From: Haliclona indistincta
Lineage: Eukaryota; Porifera; Demospongiae; Haplosclerida; Chalinidae
Length of the DNA: 64,000 nucleotides
Direction: 5' to 3'
NCBI GenBank assembly: GCA_964017065.1
Contig: OZ024791.1
Location: 7,634,384 to 7,698,383 of the forward strand
A model generated the notes under the pieces. The model saw only the letters and a list, made by a program, of their open reading frames with translations, was not told the DNA's origin and searched no databases. How positions within the stretch are numbered: position 1 is the stretch's first letter; every line of letters begins with the position of its first letter. Made by a program: the position numbers and the translations under genes. Of the stretch, positions 47,998 through 60,000 are shown piece by piece.

Positions 47998-50900
47998 ATG
48001 TCGCTTGTAGCGGTCGGTCGCAAAAACCCTCTGCAGCCCTGGTGGGTCTGTCCGCCAGATCGCGAGCTAGCATTGAGAGGAAAGTAAGTGGAGCTAAAAG
48101 TAATGCATGATGCAGCTGTCACAGTTTGCGCGTGTTCCATTAGTTATTTGTTGTATGTGACTTGACTCTTGGAAGTTATGATATTGTACCACTAATTATC
48201 TTGTTTTCGGTTTCACGTTGTAGTCAAAACAACAACTTTGGGAAATTCTGATGCAATTCAGTGTATCCATCAGTGCATGCTTGCATGATTTGAAATGAAA
48301 CAAACCGTTCACAACATGACTGCCTATTTTGGCTGTTAGCCCCCAGGTTCACTGTAGTATTCTCTGTTTGTACATACACAGAATACCCATACATCAGATG
48401 GGATGGATGTTTGCACTCAATTTCCTGCCCATTAGTACTGATTCATGCCTTGCATTATCCCTCTTCGCTCATGATTAAGCATCTTTGTTTATTTATTACA
48501 GAATAAATACTGGCTACTCCACCATTGCCAGTAGAATACAGAAGAACAGGTATGCTCCTATCATCCGGTCAACTAATGTGGGAAAGCTGTCTGATGCTGA
48601 AGTTGAGATTATTAAAAGAGTGATAAAAAGAGCAGAAGAGATGGAACGGGCAGAGGAGATAAGAATTGGGTATGTAATGCATACTTGTCAGTGTGTACTA
48701 GAGCCCTGACTGCATGTGCATATAGGGAGGCATATGGTATAATAGACACGTAGGTCTTCACTTGCTAAGTTTCATTGGTGCAGAGGTGTCATGATTTTCT
48801 CCCGGTTTCCATTTACAGCTGTTTGATGCTGAAACACAAACAGATGCTGGAAGCCTCATGCGGAGACGGAGCCGCTACTTGCATACTCTGTGGCTGTGAA
48901 CTAGGGGCGACACAGGAAGAAGGCCCAGTGCCAATGGTGTATTGCCATACTTGTGCAAAGGTAAGCAAGTGTTATTGTGTAAATACATGCTTCAAATACA
49001 TTTCTGGTACATGTAACTATACAGCTATAGCCTACATATACTGCCAAAATAGTACGATTCGCATAATCACCTTGAAATAACATTTGCTTACGAGGAGAAC
49101 AAACACTGTAATACTCACAACTATAACTGTCTGGTAAATATGGTTGGGAAGATTAGCAACAACATGGACTGTCTAGAATCATGAGCATACTCCCCGGCTT
49201 AATAATGTGCTTGAATAACACTTTCAAAATCTGCTGTTACAAAATAAATATTGAAGTAAACAACTGAGTAGACAAATAGTTCAGGAGTTAAACTTGTGCT
49301 CTCATGTACACAACATGGATACTGTTATTCATAGTTTCCTGTGCCTAAACTTTCAATGTACACATAATCACAAACACAACCCTTGTTGATGTGCATAATT
49401 ATCCACTGTCTCTCTCTCTGCAGGCAGCATGTCATCGCTGCAGCTGTGAAACCAGGCTTCGTTCAGGCGAGAGAGTTACCATGTGCAGACTGTGCTTCGA
49501 AAAGCAAGAGGTAAGAACTGCTTGTATACCACTCACTTCCTTCCCTTCCTCTGGTTTCTATAAAAGCTGTTTATTTATACTTCTTTGATGTCAATTCACT
49601 GGGTCTTTTTACACAGCTTTGGTGTAAGAGCGGTTCATGGATGAGAAACTCAGCTCCAGACATATCCCTCCCAGATTCAGCATTAGAACAACTTCAAGAT
49701 GAGGTATGAGGCACCACTTCACTGACATATGCTTCATTGCTATTGATGTTCTGTTTCTGTAGGTCAATATGGCTAGTACAAGTTTCAGTAGACCTTGTGA
49801 GTTCGAAACAACAACTAGATGATACATGGTTGTTTATGTGATTATTTCTCTTCTCCAGCTCTGGATATAATGCCATCATTGTGGGCAAACCAAGATACAG
49901 AGGACAGCGTCAGTGAAGATGACGATGATTCTAAGCATGGATTCTCGTACAATATCACATTCAATGACAGAGACACAGAGTCAGTCAACAGCGATGTAAT
50001 AGCTACCTCATGGCGGAAGATTAATTCTCGGCCCAATTCTCGTTCTCGTTCCAACTCCCGTTCATCCAGCGCTTCTCTACCAGGGTTACCAGATAATGCT
50101 AGCAGTCCAGCAGAGTTCACTCCTGTCATGAGCCGCAAGCCCTTTGGTATGGTGGAACAGTTGAGTGTTGATGAGCCCACCATTGATGACGTCCCTCTTG
50201 TGAGTATGAGGAGCAAGTCTAGTTCTTTGAAGAGATCTGGCGCCATGACTCCCACGCAGCGTAACTCGTTCCGTCGTGTGAGAGAGAAAATGAAGGAAAA
50301 GCAGAATAGCCTTTCTGATGACAGAAGGAGTCGATCAGGATCACCAGCTGCACACTCTGACCTTGAAAACTCTTTAAAGTTTTCAGACCGTGGAAGGCGT
50401 TGGACCGCTGATACATCTGCTGCTAGTGGTAGCTATGATGTAGAAATGGCTAGTCGAGGCCGCTCATCTTCCTCACACAGTTCTGGACGAGCTGGTGACA
50501 GTGAGTCAGAATCAGAGCTCACTGCCAGTGCCTCCATACAAGCACGACCAACTGGTCGCAGCTCTCTTCCTATTATTGTTGTAGACAAACCACTGTCTGC
50601 AAGACTAGCAGCTCGAGCTACAAGACATTCTGAATCATTTGACTTAGACGACAGAAACGATTCAGTGGAAAAAGACGAACTACCAAAAGTGGACCACAAA
50701 TGGAAACGAAAGAATGCCTCACGTATCGGTCGAAGGCAGCAACAGGAATCAGAGCCAGTTTTGACAAAATTCGAATCGAAAGTCACAGATCTTACAAACA
50801 CAAGCATAGACACAGGAGAAAGAGATCCACCAGTTGTCAAGGATCCAGAAATGATCAGTGAAGAATCAAGTATCCCTCAGTCCAAACCATCAGAAGGTGA

Positions 50901-52449
50901 CCAAGAAGAGAATCAAATAGAAGCCTTCCCAAGAAGAAGCATACAAGCAGACGACAACAAGATTAAAATGATGAGAGAGAAAGCTCGACTGTCTGCTCGC
51001 AGAGCTCGACAAGGAGGAATGTCACGTGCTGTTAGAGAGCAAGAAGATGAAGAATTCGCGCAGGCACCTTCACCAGTTCTTGGTGAAGAAGCAGTTGTGA
51101 ACAATCAGTCTCAAGCTGACGCCATTGCACAAGAACCAGAGAGTAAAATACAGCAAGCTGTTGAACCTCCAATAGAGCAGCTTACTGAATCAAAGTCACC
51201 ACCTCCTTCTGAAGCGGTCATACCTGCTGAAAAAGTGATAGAAAAACCTGTTGAAACAACTGTCGAAGAAGCTGCTGTTGAAACAACTGTCGAAGAAGCT
51301 GCTGCTGAAACAACTGTCGAAGAAGCTGCTGCTGAAACAACTGTTGAAGAAGCTGCTGTTGAAACACCTCCTGAGGAACCTGTTAGAGAGAAAGTAACTG
51401 CTGAAGAACTTGTTAAAGAAGAAACTGCTGAAGAACTTGTTAGAGAAGAAACTCCTGAAGTAATTGCAGAAGCACCTGTTGAAGAGCCTGCTGATGTACC
51501 TCCACCATTGCCGCCTCGAGATACAGAAGAAACAGAGGATAAGAATGAAATTGAACAGGCAACAACTGAAGTACCACCACAGCCATCACCAGAAGAGACA
51601 CAGAGCAAAGAGGAAGAAGTCAAGGCTCTTCCTGTCAGTGAAACTACCCAGGAAGAGAAAACAGAGACCCAGGAGGAAGAAAAATCTCAAAATGTTTACA
51701 ATGAGCCAGCATCGGTAGACACTGCTATTTCTACTGCAGCAAGTGATCAAACAGAATCCACAGGTGAAAAAGATAATTTTGAGAGCCCAGTGAGATCCTC
51801 ATTTCATCGAAGAAACGTTACTCGCTCAAGAGTCAAGAGGCCTCCTCCACGAATGTCAATCTCGTCTGATACAAGTAAGACTGAATCTGAGGAGACACCA
51901 TCAACCAAATCATCGGATATTACAGAAGAGACAAAAGAGGACAAAGAAGTGCAGAGGGTGTCTGAGAGATCCACTATACAAGCAGACGATGCTGAGCTAC
52001 AGAGAAAGCGAGAAAAGGCTCGACAAGCTGCACGAAGGATGAGAGGAGGCAAGTACTATGCTCCTTCATCACAAGAAGACTCTCCAAGTGTACCAGCTGA
52101 ACCTGCTGTTGGAGAAGAGACACAGAGTCCAGTCAGAGCTGACTCAGAAAGCAAGACAGAGAGATCCGAGTCCATTAGTAGCAGTCGTCGCTTACTGTCT
52201 ACTGTCGCAAGCAAGCCTCCACCAAGATTACCAAGAAAGCTAGACACCGATACTAAGCCAGCTGCAGAAAGTTCACAAATGGACGATGAAGACTTACCAA
52301 AAGCCGGTCGGTTTCGTCGAAGAAATGCTACTCGATCAGAGCGACGTGGGTCATCAAGACGTCATTATCCTCCCTCCCCAGAGCATGCTGAGGAAGACTC
52401 CAGTCAGGCAGCAACCATTCAGAGCCAAGGAGATGAAAAACTTGTTTAA
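47998..52449 (+). CDS. Rabphilin/Noc2-like Rab effector, second assembly copy
   Basis: Same seven exons as 36344-40795 shifted by 11654, and the same predicted protein (RabBD, FYVE-type finger with eight cysteines, long disordered tail, no C2). The lack of even synonymous differences over more than 4 kb, next to a visibly polymorphic flank, argues for shared sequence reads rather than an old duplication. Confidence 0.82.
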
Positions 52450-52733
52450 ATGACATAATAATCCTCAAAAACTTCATCATCATGCAAATAAATATTCAAT
52501 GCTGTATTTCATGCACTGTTTATAAAGCAGTACATTCGTTTTCTTTCATGTAAAATGATGTCAAAAATTATAGGCAATGAATATTGTAATTACTTCCTTA
52601 TAAAGATACTATCTGTGTACACAGCTAATAGTACAGGTATTTGAAATCACTGGTAAACAAGTCAAGTAGTTGGCGGCTTCGGGCAATTGTCTTCTAGATC
52701 AACACCTGCCTGGTTCAAGCCTAGACCACCACA

Positions 52734-53925
52734 ATGAGCACACCAAGTAAGCATTAACTAACTTTAAGGACTATGATCAAGGTGTTGGTGCTACACAGTC
52801 ACACTAAATGCTCTTCAATTGTTGCCTCTTCTCCGGGGTCAACCCACCAACTGTTTTGAGTTTGGTGTCCACTTGAAGCTTGACTATGCTAAGTTAAAAG
52901 CACTGGAGAGAAGGTCAATGGGTCAAAAACCACTTATGGACTGCTTTACTGAGATGTGTAACTATTGGTTGGAGAATGATGAAGACAAGACCTGGTCTGT
53001 TGTATACATGGCTCTTGTACAGGAAGGCAACAAGGCACTGATGGAAAACCTGTCAAAGAAGTATCGTCCAACTTCAAAAGGTGAAAGCACTATAGCTAAT
53101 TTGAGTCATTCACTGAGTGACTATAATATGCACAGTTAATCTACCATTGGTCGAATTCAAAAAGGCGCTAGATGTAATGGCTCATAAATGGTATCTTTTC
53201 GGAGGTGCCTTGCGCATACCACTGAGTATATTACATCAGATAGAGGAGTGCAGAGGAGGTCTTGATCGCTACAGGAAAGATGTATTAGAAGAGTGGCTGA
53301 ACACAGGTGAAGCCACATGGGAGAAGCTGCAGACAACTCTCATTGAAGTAGGCAACAGAGCACTGGCGAATGAACTAGAGGAACACAAGAGAAAGGACTC
53401 ACAGCAACAAAAATCACAACCACAGCGATCACAAGGACAGAAGCAAGAAGGTACGCTGATGTTACTGATGTGAATTATAGCTGAAATACTGATTCGAACT
53501 TCTAAAGTACATCAAGTAGGTGCAACTGATGCATCAGGAGCAACAGTCACTTCTTCAAGCTCATCATCACACGATGCTCTTGATCAAAAACTAAGTGAGT
53601 GCACCTTTCTCTCTATTCTGATGTGTTGATGCTATTCTGTACAGCCAGTGATGACCTACTTGATGTACTTGAGCAACTTATCAATCTCAGTCGAAGCAAA
53701 TTTTGGAAACTTGGTCTCAAGCTGGGCCTGAAATCTTCTAATTTGGATAACCTCAAAGATTCTTGTAAAAGTGATGATTTTGGTCAGAGTGTCATGAAGG
53801 CATGGTTGAACCAGGAAGACAATGTGAAACAGCCATCATGGAGATCACTAGTTGATGCTCTGGAATCAAACTATGTCATGGAGAGAGTTACTGCACAGAA
53901 TATTAGAGACTGGTTAAAACAGTAA
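52734..53925 (+). CDS. Triple death-fold protein (cluster gene A), second assembly copy
   Basis: Five exons at the positions of the first copy plus 11654: 52734-52746, 52799-53080, 53136-53450, 53520-53594 and 53645-53925. The predicted protein is the same 321 residues. One synonymous difference (GGC for GGT) at 53727 in the third domain is the first difference I noticed between the two blocks. Confidence 0.75.
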
Positions 53926-54658
53926 AAAGTGTCAAAAATAATAATAAGACCCAAAATTTGACAATACTAATATTCACTAATTCGATATACGCTAACATTT
54001 TTATGCTGTTAGAGTGCCAAGTTACCATTCAGACAAAATTAGATATCGATTTCCAATTCATGAGTGGAAATCAGAGTGAAATTAATATCACTAGGATGAG
54101 AGTCCAAATGAGCAAACAAAGGGTAAGTAGGACCAAGCTCTTCATACAACAATATTTTTTTAATGTTCGATTGAAAATGAGAAAACAAGCAATAAGTATC
54201 TTTGGCGTTGAGCACTTTAAAATGTGAACAATACTACTACTGCTACCACCATGCACATATACGTTTCCTCTTGATCACTGCCCCATCGACAGTGATAATA
54301 GTAGTGATAAAATTAGAACCAAAAATGATAACACCAGAAGTACTGAGCATTTTATAAAAACTTCTCAATAATTGAAACACACAGCAAACCATACTAACCA
54401 CTATTATGGAAGTGTTTGATCAAGCACTATTTGCTTTCTTCACCTACTGGGCACCCATAGTAACACAATTTGACAAGTTTACAATAACAAAATTCAAAAC
54501 TAGGGAGTTTTGAATAACGATATTCAAAACTTCCTAGAATTCTTGATAAGCAAGTACACTTAGTGCAGTGTACACAGTATCTAAAGTCACCCATCAAGCC
54601 TGGCTCTCTCAACTACTTTGAGTTCCATCTCAGCATAAAGGCTCTTAACAAGTACCAC
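53926..54658. other. Spacer between cluster genes A and B (second copy)
   Basis: Allelic counterpart of 42272-42980 with multiple SNPs and indels. A near-palindromic pair (CTAGGGAGTTTTGAA at 54501 and TTCAAAACTTCCTAG at 54523) is the only structure I noticed. Confidence 0.45.
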
Positions 54659-55384
54659 ATGTCTACACCAAGTGAGTACTCATGTATTAGAGACTGGGGT
54701 GTCTTAGTTTATAGTCTACTGTTCTAGCAGCTAGCTTTATGTGACATACATGCATTTTGCCTATGACAGTTTCACTGAGTGCTGCTGAGCTAGAGCCACT
54801 TATCCAGGAAGAAAGAGCTAGATGTACTACACTAGGAATTGAACTTGGTATTACTTATTCACGGTTGGAGGAGCTGGAGAAAGATTCCAAAGCCAAAAAG
54901 CCAGTGACAGAGTGCTTTTTAAAAATGTGCAGGGTCTGGCTTATCGAGGAAGAGACAGAAAGAAAGTGGTCTGAAGTCTTTAAGGCTCTGAGGCAACAGA
55001 AAAACAATAGACTTGAAGCAAGTCTGAAGAAAACATATGGAGAACATGAAACAGGTAATAATAGCTACTTACATTAATAGCGGTTTAACAAAACTATTTT
55101 CAGTTGATACTAGAAATTTGAAGAAGTTTGCAAAAGATCTAAGAGAAATGACACCAGAGTGGTATCCATTTGGTCTTGCTCTTGGTCTGAAAATGATAGA
55201 CCTAAATATCATTCAGGAACAGACAGGACTGCAGTGCTACATGCTAGCTATGCTGGAGGAGTGGATGAGAACAAAAGGTGAAGAGGTCACTTGGGAGAAC
55301 CTGCAGGAAGCACTCAGGAACATTGGAAACGGGCGACTTGCTGGGAAGCTACAAGATGACAAACTAGATGACCAAGAGGGTTAG
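54659..55384 (+). CDS. Double death-fold protein (cluster gene B), intact copy
   Basis: Three exons, 54659-54671 (MSTP), 54770-55054 and 55104-55384, join with phase 1 introns into 192 residues. Domain 1 runs from SAAELEPLIQEE through LGIELGITYSRLEELE to WSEVFKALRQQ. Domain 2 has EWYPFGLALGLKMIDLNIIQ, MLAMLEEWMRTKGEEVTWE and NLQEALRNIGNGRLAGKL, a classical death-domain pattern with the conserved W in helix 5. There is no other domain. It differs from gene A by lacking the third death domain, whose decayed remains appear downstream at 55605-55860. It is probably a cytosolic adaptor or decoy in the same pathway. Confidence 0.78.
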
Positions 55385-55604
55385 CCAGAAAACTATTGTT
55401 AGCCAGACTATGCTTTGCCTACAATTATCATTTCAGCGAAAATGGAATTTAATTAACCTGCACAACATGACTACTCCAAGAACACAACTCCGCTGCTACT
55501 AAGTTGATTATTTGTGACATTGTATGCAAGTCAATTTAAATCTATGTTTAATCATCCACCGCGGAACTGCATGCACAGAGAGTCACTGTAATATTGCTAC
55601 AACA

Positions 55605-55860
55605 AGTGACAATGTGTTTGATGTACTTGATTTACAACCCTTAGACAAGAAAATTCAGGTCTAAATTCTTCTACTCTGGAATATACCAGCACAACAGAGG
55701 AGTTTCGGAGGAATCGTATGATGGTATGGCTGGACCAGGAGAACATGCTTCATGGAAATCACTGGTTGAAGCTCTAGAATCAAAAATTGTCAAGAGAGAC
55801 CTAATGCACAGAATAAATCATACACTGCATGGTTACAAACACCAGATGGTAACATAATGA
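55605..55860 (+). pseudogene. Decayed third death-fold exon behind gene B
   Basis: Broken frames give SDNVFDVLDLQPLDKKI, then LNSSTLEYTSTTEEFRRN and MMVWLDQE, then SWKSLVEALESKIVKRDL. These parallel the third domain of gene A (SDDLLDVLEQL, LKSSNLDNLK, MKAWLNQED, SWRSLVDALESNYVMERV). An internal deletion and frameshifts make it non-functional. Gene B therefore seems to descend from a three-domain ancestor. Confidence 0.65.
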
Positions 55861-55982
55861 TACTGTTCTTCTTGACTTCAAAGTCATGTTATATGGGGGT
55901 GGGTTCATATCATTCCTGGAGTGAGTCTTGTCTAAACTGATCAAATTACTGTTGACCTAGCTGTGGTCTTAGATTCACAATA

Positions 55983-56680
55983 ATGGCTACTCGTAGTAAC
56001 ACACCAAGTAAGTCTAGCTACATGGAACATAGCCGTTGTTGACCAGCAATGATGTGAATGTAGTTAAGTTAACAGCTGGTCAGCTAGAGCCTCTTGTTAG
56101 AGAAGAGACTGCCAACTGTACTCAACTGGGAATTCAACTTGAAATACCTTACTCAAGACTGGAAGACTTAGAGAAAGAAGCCAGTGACAATAAACCAAGC
56201 ATGGATTGTCTTGAAGAAATGCTGCAGCAATGGTTACAAGATATAGAAGAAGACAGAAAGTGGTCTGAAGTCTACAAAGCACTGGAACAGCAGGGAAACA
56301 GAAGACTCAAAGCTATTCTGGAGAAAGAACATAGTGCAGCAACATCAGGTAATACAGTGGTAATGAAACTGTTCTATATTCACTGATAAACTGTAGTTAA
56401 TCGGCTGGAATTCAAGGACTTGGTCAGAAAGCTGAAAGAAATGGCGTCTGAATGGTACACATTTGGTTGTGCACTTGAATTATCAATAACAGACTTGGAA
56501 ATCATTGAAGACAAAGATGGTTCACAGCGCTACTTGATAGCTATGCTGGAGGAATGGATGAAAACAAAGCAAGATGAAGAAGTCACATGGGAGAACCTCC
56601 AAAAAGCACTAAGAAGCATTGGTAACATGAAGCTTGCAACAGAACTGGAACAGCATAAACTAAAGGATCAAGAATGTTAA
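55983..56680 (+). CDS. Double death-fold protein (cluster gene C)
   Basis: Three exons, 55983-56007 (MATRSNTP), 56064-56348 and 56397-56680, join with phase 1 introns into 197 residues. Domain 1: LTAGQLEPLVREE, LGIQLEIPYSRLEDLEKEA, WSEVYKALEQQGNRRLKAIL. Domain 2: EWYTFGCALELSITDLEIIE, LIAMLEEWMKTKQ, TWENLQKALRSIGNMKLATE. The layout and spacing are the same as gene B, but the sequence is clearly divergent, so it is a true paralog. No enzymatic or membrane segment. It is probably an adaptor or regulator for the GTPase-protease gene that starts 377 bases downstream. Confidence 0.8.
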
Positions 56681-56775
56681 GAAAAGAAAAGAGGCGATCC
56701 AGTGAAACACGATAGTCAAAATTCGCTGAAGCTGACCAACTCAACACTGTGCAGACTATTGAACTGATAATATTG

Positions 56776-56836
<61 letters not shown>

Positions 56837-57056
56837 TATTAAAATGATGCTCAATGAAAGAACTCAAGGTGGCCGTAACATTTTAGACATGTAATTTGAT
56901 GCTGTTGAAGTCTTGGTATAGCAGAAATTCATGATCAGGGACTGACTTCCTATAAGCCCTATAAGGAAGCAGCTACACAGAGCACCTCCTTCTGTCCTCG
57001 CTCTTAGCTCCCTTGTTTTTGTCTATCAAGGCTCTTGAACACAAGCACTAGCTATC
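56681..57056. promoter_or_regulatory. Spacer and promoter of the death-domain GTPase-protease gene
   Basis: Contains a (TG)n microsatellite at about 56777-56835 and, at 56945-56968, an imperfect palindrome CTTCCTATAAG/CTATAAGGAAG. Its right half holds CCCTATAAGG, one base from a CArg-box consensus (CC(A/T)6GG). The ~110 bases before the ATG are clearly related to the sequence before gene E (62160-62260), so promoter and first exon were duplicated together. Confidence 0.55.
56777..56835. repeat. (TG)n microsatellite
   Basis: About 59 bases of perfect TG dinucleotide repeat between cluster genes C and D. Confidence 0.95.
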
Positions 57057-60000
57057 ATGGCTACTAGTGCCTCCCATACACCAAGTAAGTTATTATAGTG
57101 AAGCACTAATGAATGACACTGTGTCCATGACTACAGTTTCACGAGTTCCTGCTGATCTGAAGCCACTTATTCAAGAATACAAAACTAAATGCACTTTACT
57201 GGGAATTCACCTCAGTATTCCTCTTTCAGTGCTGCGAGATCTTGAGAGAAAATCCAAGGACAAGAAGCCAATCAGGCAATGTTTTTTAGAGATGTGTCAG
57301 CAATGGTTCAACGACAAAGAAGACAGAAAGTGGATTGAAATCTTTGAAGCACTGAAACAAAAGAAACACAACACACTTAAAAATAGTTTAGAGAAAATTT
57401 ACAAAGCAGACACACCAGGTATGTGTTCTCAATAACAAAGAATTTAGGTCATTTCCGAATGCAGTTCCGCGAGACTTCAATTTCGGAGGAGAGCTGAAGG
57501 AAATGATTCCCCAGTGGTACCAGTTTGGCTGTGCACTTGGAGTATCAATAGAAGATTTGAATAATATCGAGGAGGAAGACAACTACATGATATCTATGCT
57601 GGAGGAGTGGAAGGAAAATCATGAAGAGAACTACACATGGGAAACCCTACAAGATGCACTCAGAGTCATTGGTAACAATAGACTGGGAGCAAATCTGGAG
57701 AAACACAGACTAAAAGACGAACAAGGTCATTATTATAACCTGGAGGTGCATGAAAATAGGACACCTCATTACATTACTTGCACTTTTTAATTTACATTTA
57801 TCATCAATCACATTCACATGTAGTTGGTGACAGCAAACTACAAGAGCCCTCTACTGTCAAACTAAGTGAACCAGATATTTTAGCAGGTTGGATAATATCA
57901 TTATACTGATAATGCTTATTATTGGTTCGGTTCTAGAAAAGAAGGAAACTAGGGAGAGAGAGGAAGAGACTCATAAAGACAAGCTACTCAGTAAGCACAA
58001 TAGCTTATCTCTCAGTATGCTCAAATGAATACTGCTTTGCAACTTTGACTAATACTAAATTATTTACAAATCAGAAAAGATTTACATGTCACATGATCAC
58101 TTCCAACCTTCTCAGTGAAATATGTTTAGCCATGTTAACTGTAAACATTTTTTTATGTAGTTGACACTGCTATGACAGCATTCAATCGCTGGGTTACTAT
58201 GCGTCTCTCTATGTTCCGTACTATGGGTGCTCCTGGGAGTGGAAAAACCTCTGTTCTTGACTTGACTATGGGAAAACCTCCTCCTCCTCCTGAAGAGAGT
58301 GAGAGAAAGAAAGTGAGAGAGAGTACTGACTGTATAAAAACACGTGAAATCACCGTTGCACCAATTCTGGCACACGAAGAAGAGGTATGGGAAACAGTGA
58401 CTACAGACAGAATGAATGAAATGGTCGGGAAGGCTCTCAAAGCTCAATTCGATCAACATAAGAAAACTCAAGATGTTCCTCCGACAACTACTTCCTCTTC
58501 TCGCCTTGTTGAAATCGATCAACATAAGAAAACTCAAGATGTTCCTCCGATAACTACTTCCTCTTCGCCTTCTCGCCATCCTACTCGTCCTAGAGAAGAA
58601 GTAGCTCAAGAATCAACTCAACAACCTCTGAAAGTCATCACAGATTTGGTTGACAAGTTGGAAGAAATAGAAGGATCTATGGAATTAATGGATGTTCACT
58701 GGGTGTTCACCCAAGACACGGGGGGCCAGCCATGCTATCAATCTGTTGCTCCTTTGCTTCTGAGAGAAAATTCGTGCAGTGTCATCACCACCAAGCTTAA
58801 CGAAGAGTTTGGATCGAAACCTGAGTTTGCATTTTTCATTAAGGGAAAAGAAATCCCAATGTCCAGTGCCAAGATTCAACTGACAAATCTCCAAATGATT
58901 GAAACTCTGGTCAAATCGCAAGCATCAGTCAATCCATCACAGGCACCCAAATACATCATAGTTGGCACTTTTGAGGATCAAGTTAAAGAAGGTGACGAAA
59001 CGATTGAAACCAAGAATGCAGTGTTAGAGAAAAGTCTGCGTGGGTTAGAGGACCAGTGTATTGTCAATGGTAGCTCCATTATCTTCCCAATAAATGCAGT
59101 CAATCCAAATGAAAAAGAAAGAAAAGACGATGCAAAACGGCTGCGTGAAAAAATTCTAGAATCTCCTGGAGCTACAGTCGAGAAAAGAGTGAAAATTCGT
59201 TGGTTTGGTCTTTTACTCCACCTCATTACCGAGGACAAAGATACCTACACACTAGATGAGTGTTTAGATGCTGGGAAAAGTCTTAAAATGGACGAAAGCG
59301 AGATAAAAAAAGCTCTTGAGTTCTTCCATGGACTAGGAATCATGATTTATTTCGACACGAAAGACCTAGGAGGAGTTATCATCGTCAAAGTGAAAGTGGT
59401 TTTTAGGACATTATCTCTGCTCCTTGGTATCTCATTCATTGACAGAGATACTCTTGATCGTGAATATAAGCTCATTCTCTTAGGCGACACCCAAGAACGT
59501 CTTCAAAAATATGGACGATTCAACAAAGAGTTACTACATCAGAAACAATTTCTGTTCTCTGATGTTTTTACAGCCAAATACTTCCTTGATCTTCTTGAGC
59601 ATGTGACGGCTGTCATTGCAGTAGGAGAAGATGAGTACTTTCTTCCCTCAGCTCTTGCATTTGCTACTGATGAAGAGATCGAACAACGTGTCAAGGGAGA
59701 GCCTTGGATCATATGCCTCACAAAAGAAAAGAAAGATCGTGATCCTGTCGACATTCCACCACCACTGCCTTACTTATCGTCAGTTTTCATTAATGTACTG
59801 AAATACTTTCCCGAATGCAACCTGCCATCGTCGGAGGATAGTCTGCAGTACTCAAATGCAATGTGCTTGTCGTACAGCGATGGATTCATCCATTTTATTC
59901 AACGTGTCGACCAGATTGAAGTGTATTTCAGTGAGTGTGAGGATCAACCACACAAGTGCCATGCTATTCGATCTGTGGTACTAAAAGCAACCGAAAGAAC

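Larger units (their letters stand above)
43830..55299. other. Second copy of the duplicated block (start of next contig)
   Basis: Repeats 32176-43629. Unlike the first copy it continues without interruption into the rest of the death-domain cluster, so gene models from cluster gene B onward should be taken from this copy. Confidence 0.9.

Noticed and set aside
43830..55299. Genuine segmental duplication giving extra FERM, rabphilin-like and death-domain genes
   Set aside because: Near-perfect identity on the left, allele-like differences on the right, a 200-N gap and cut exons at the gap fit unmerged contig ends better. Not fully excluded.
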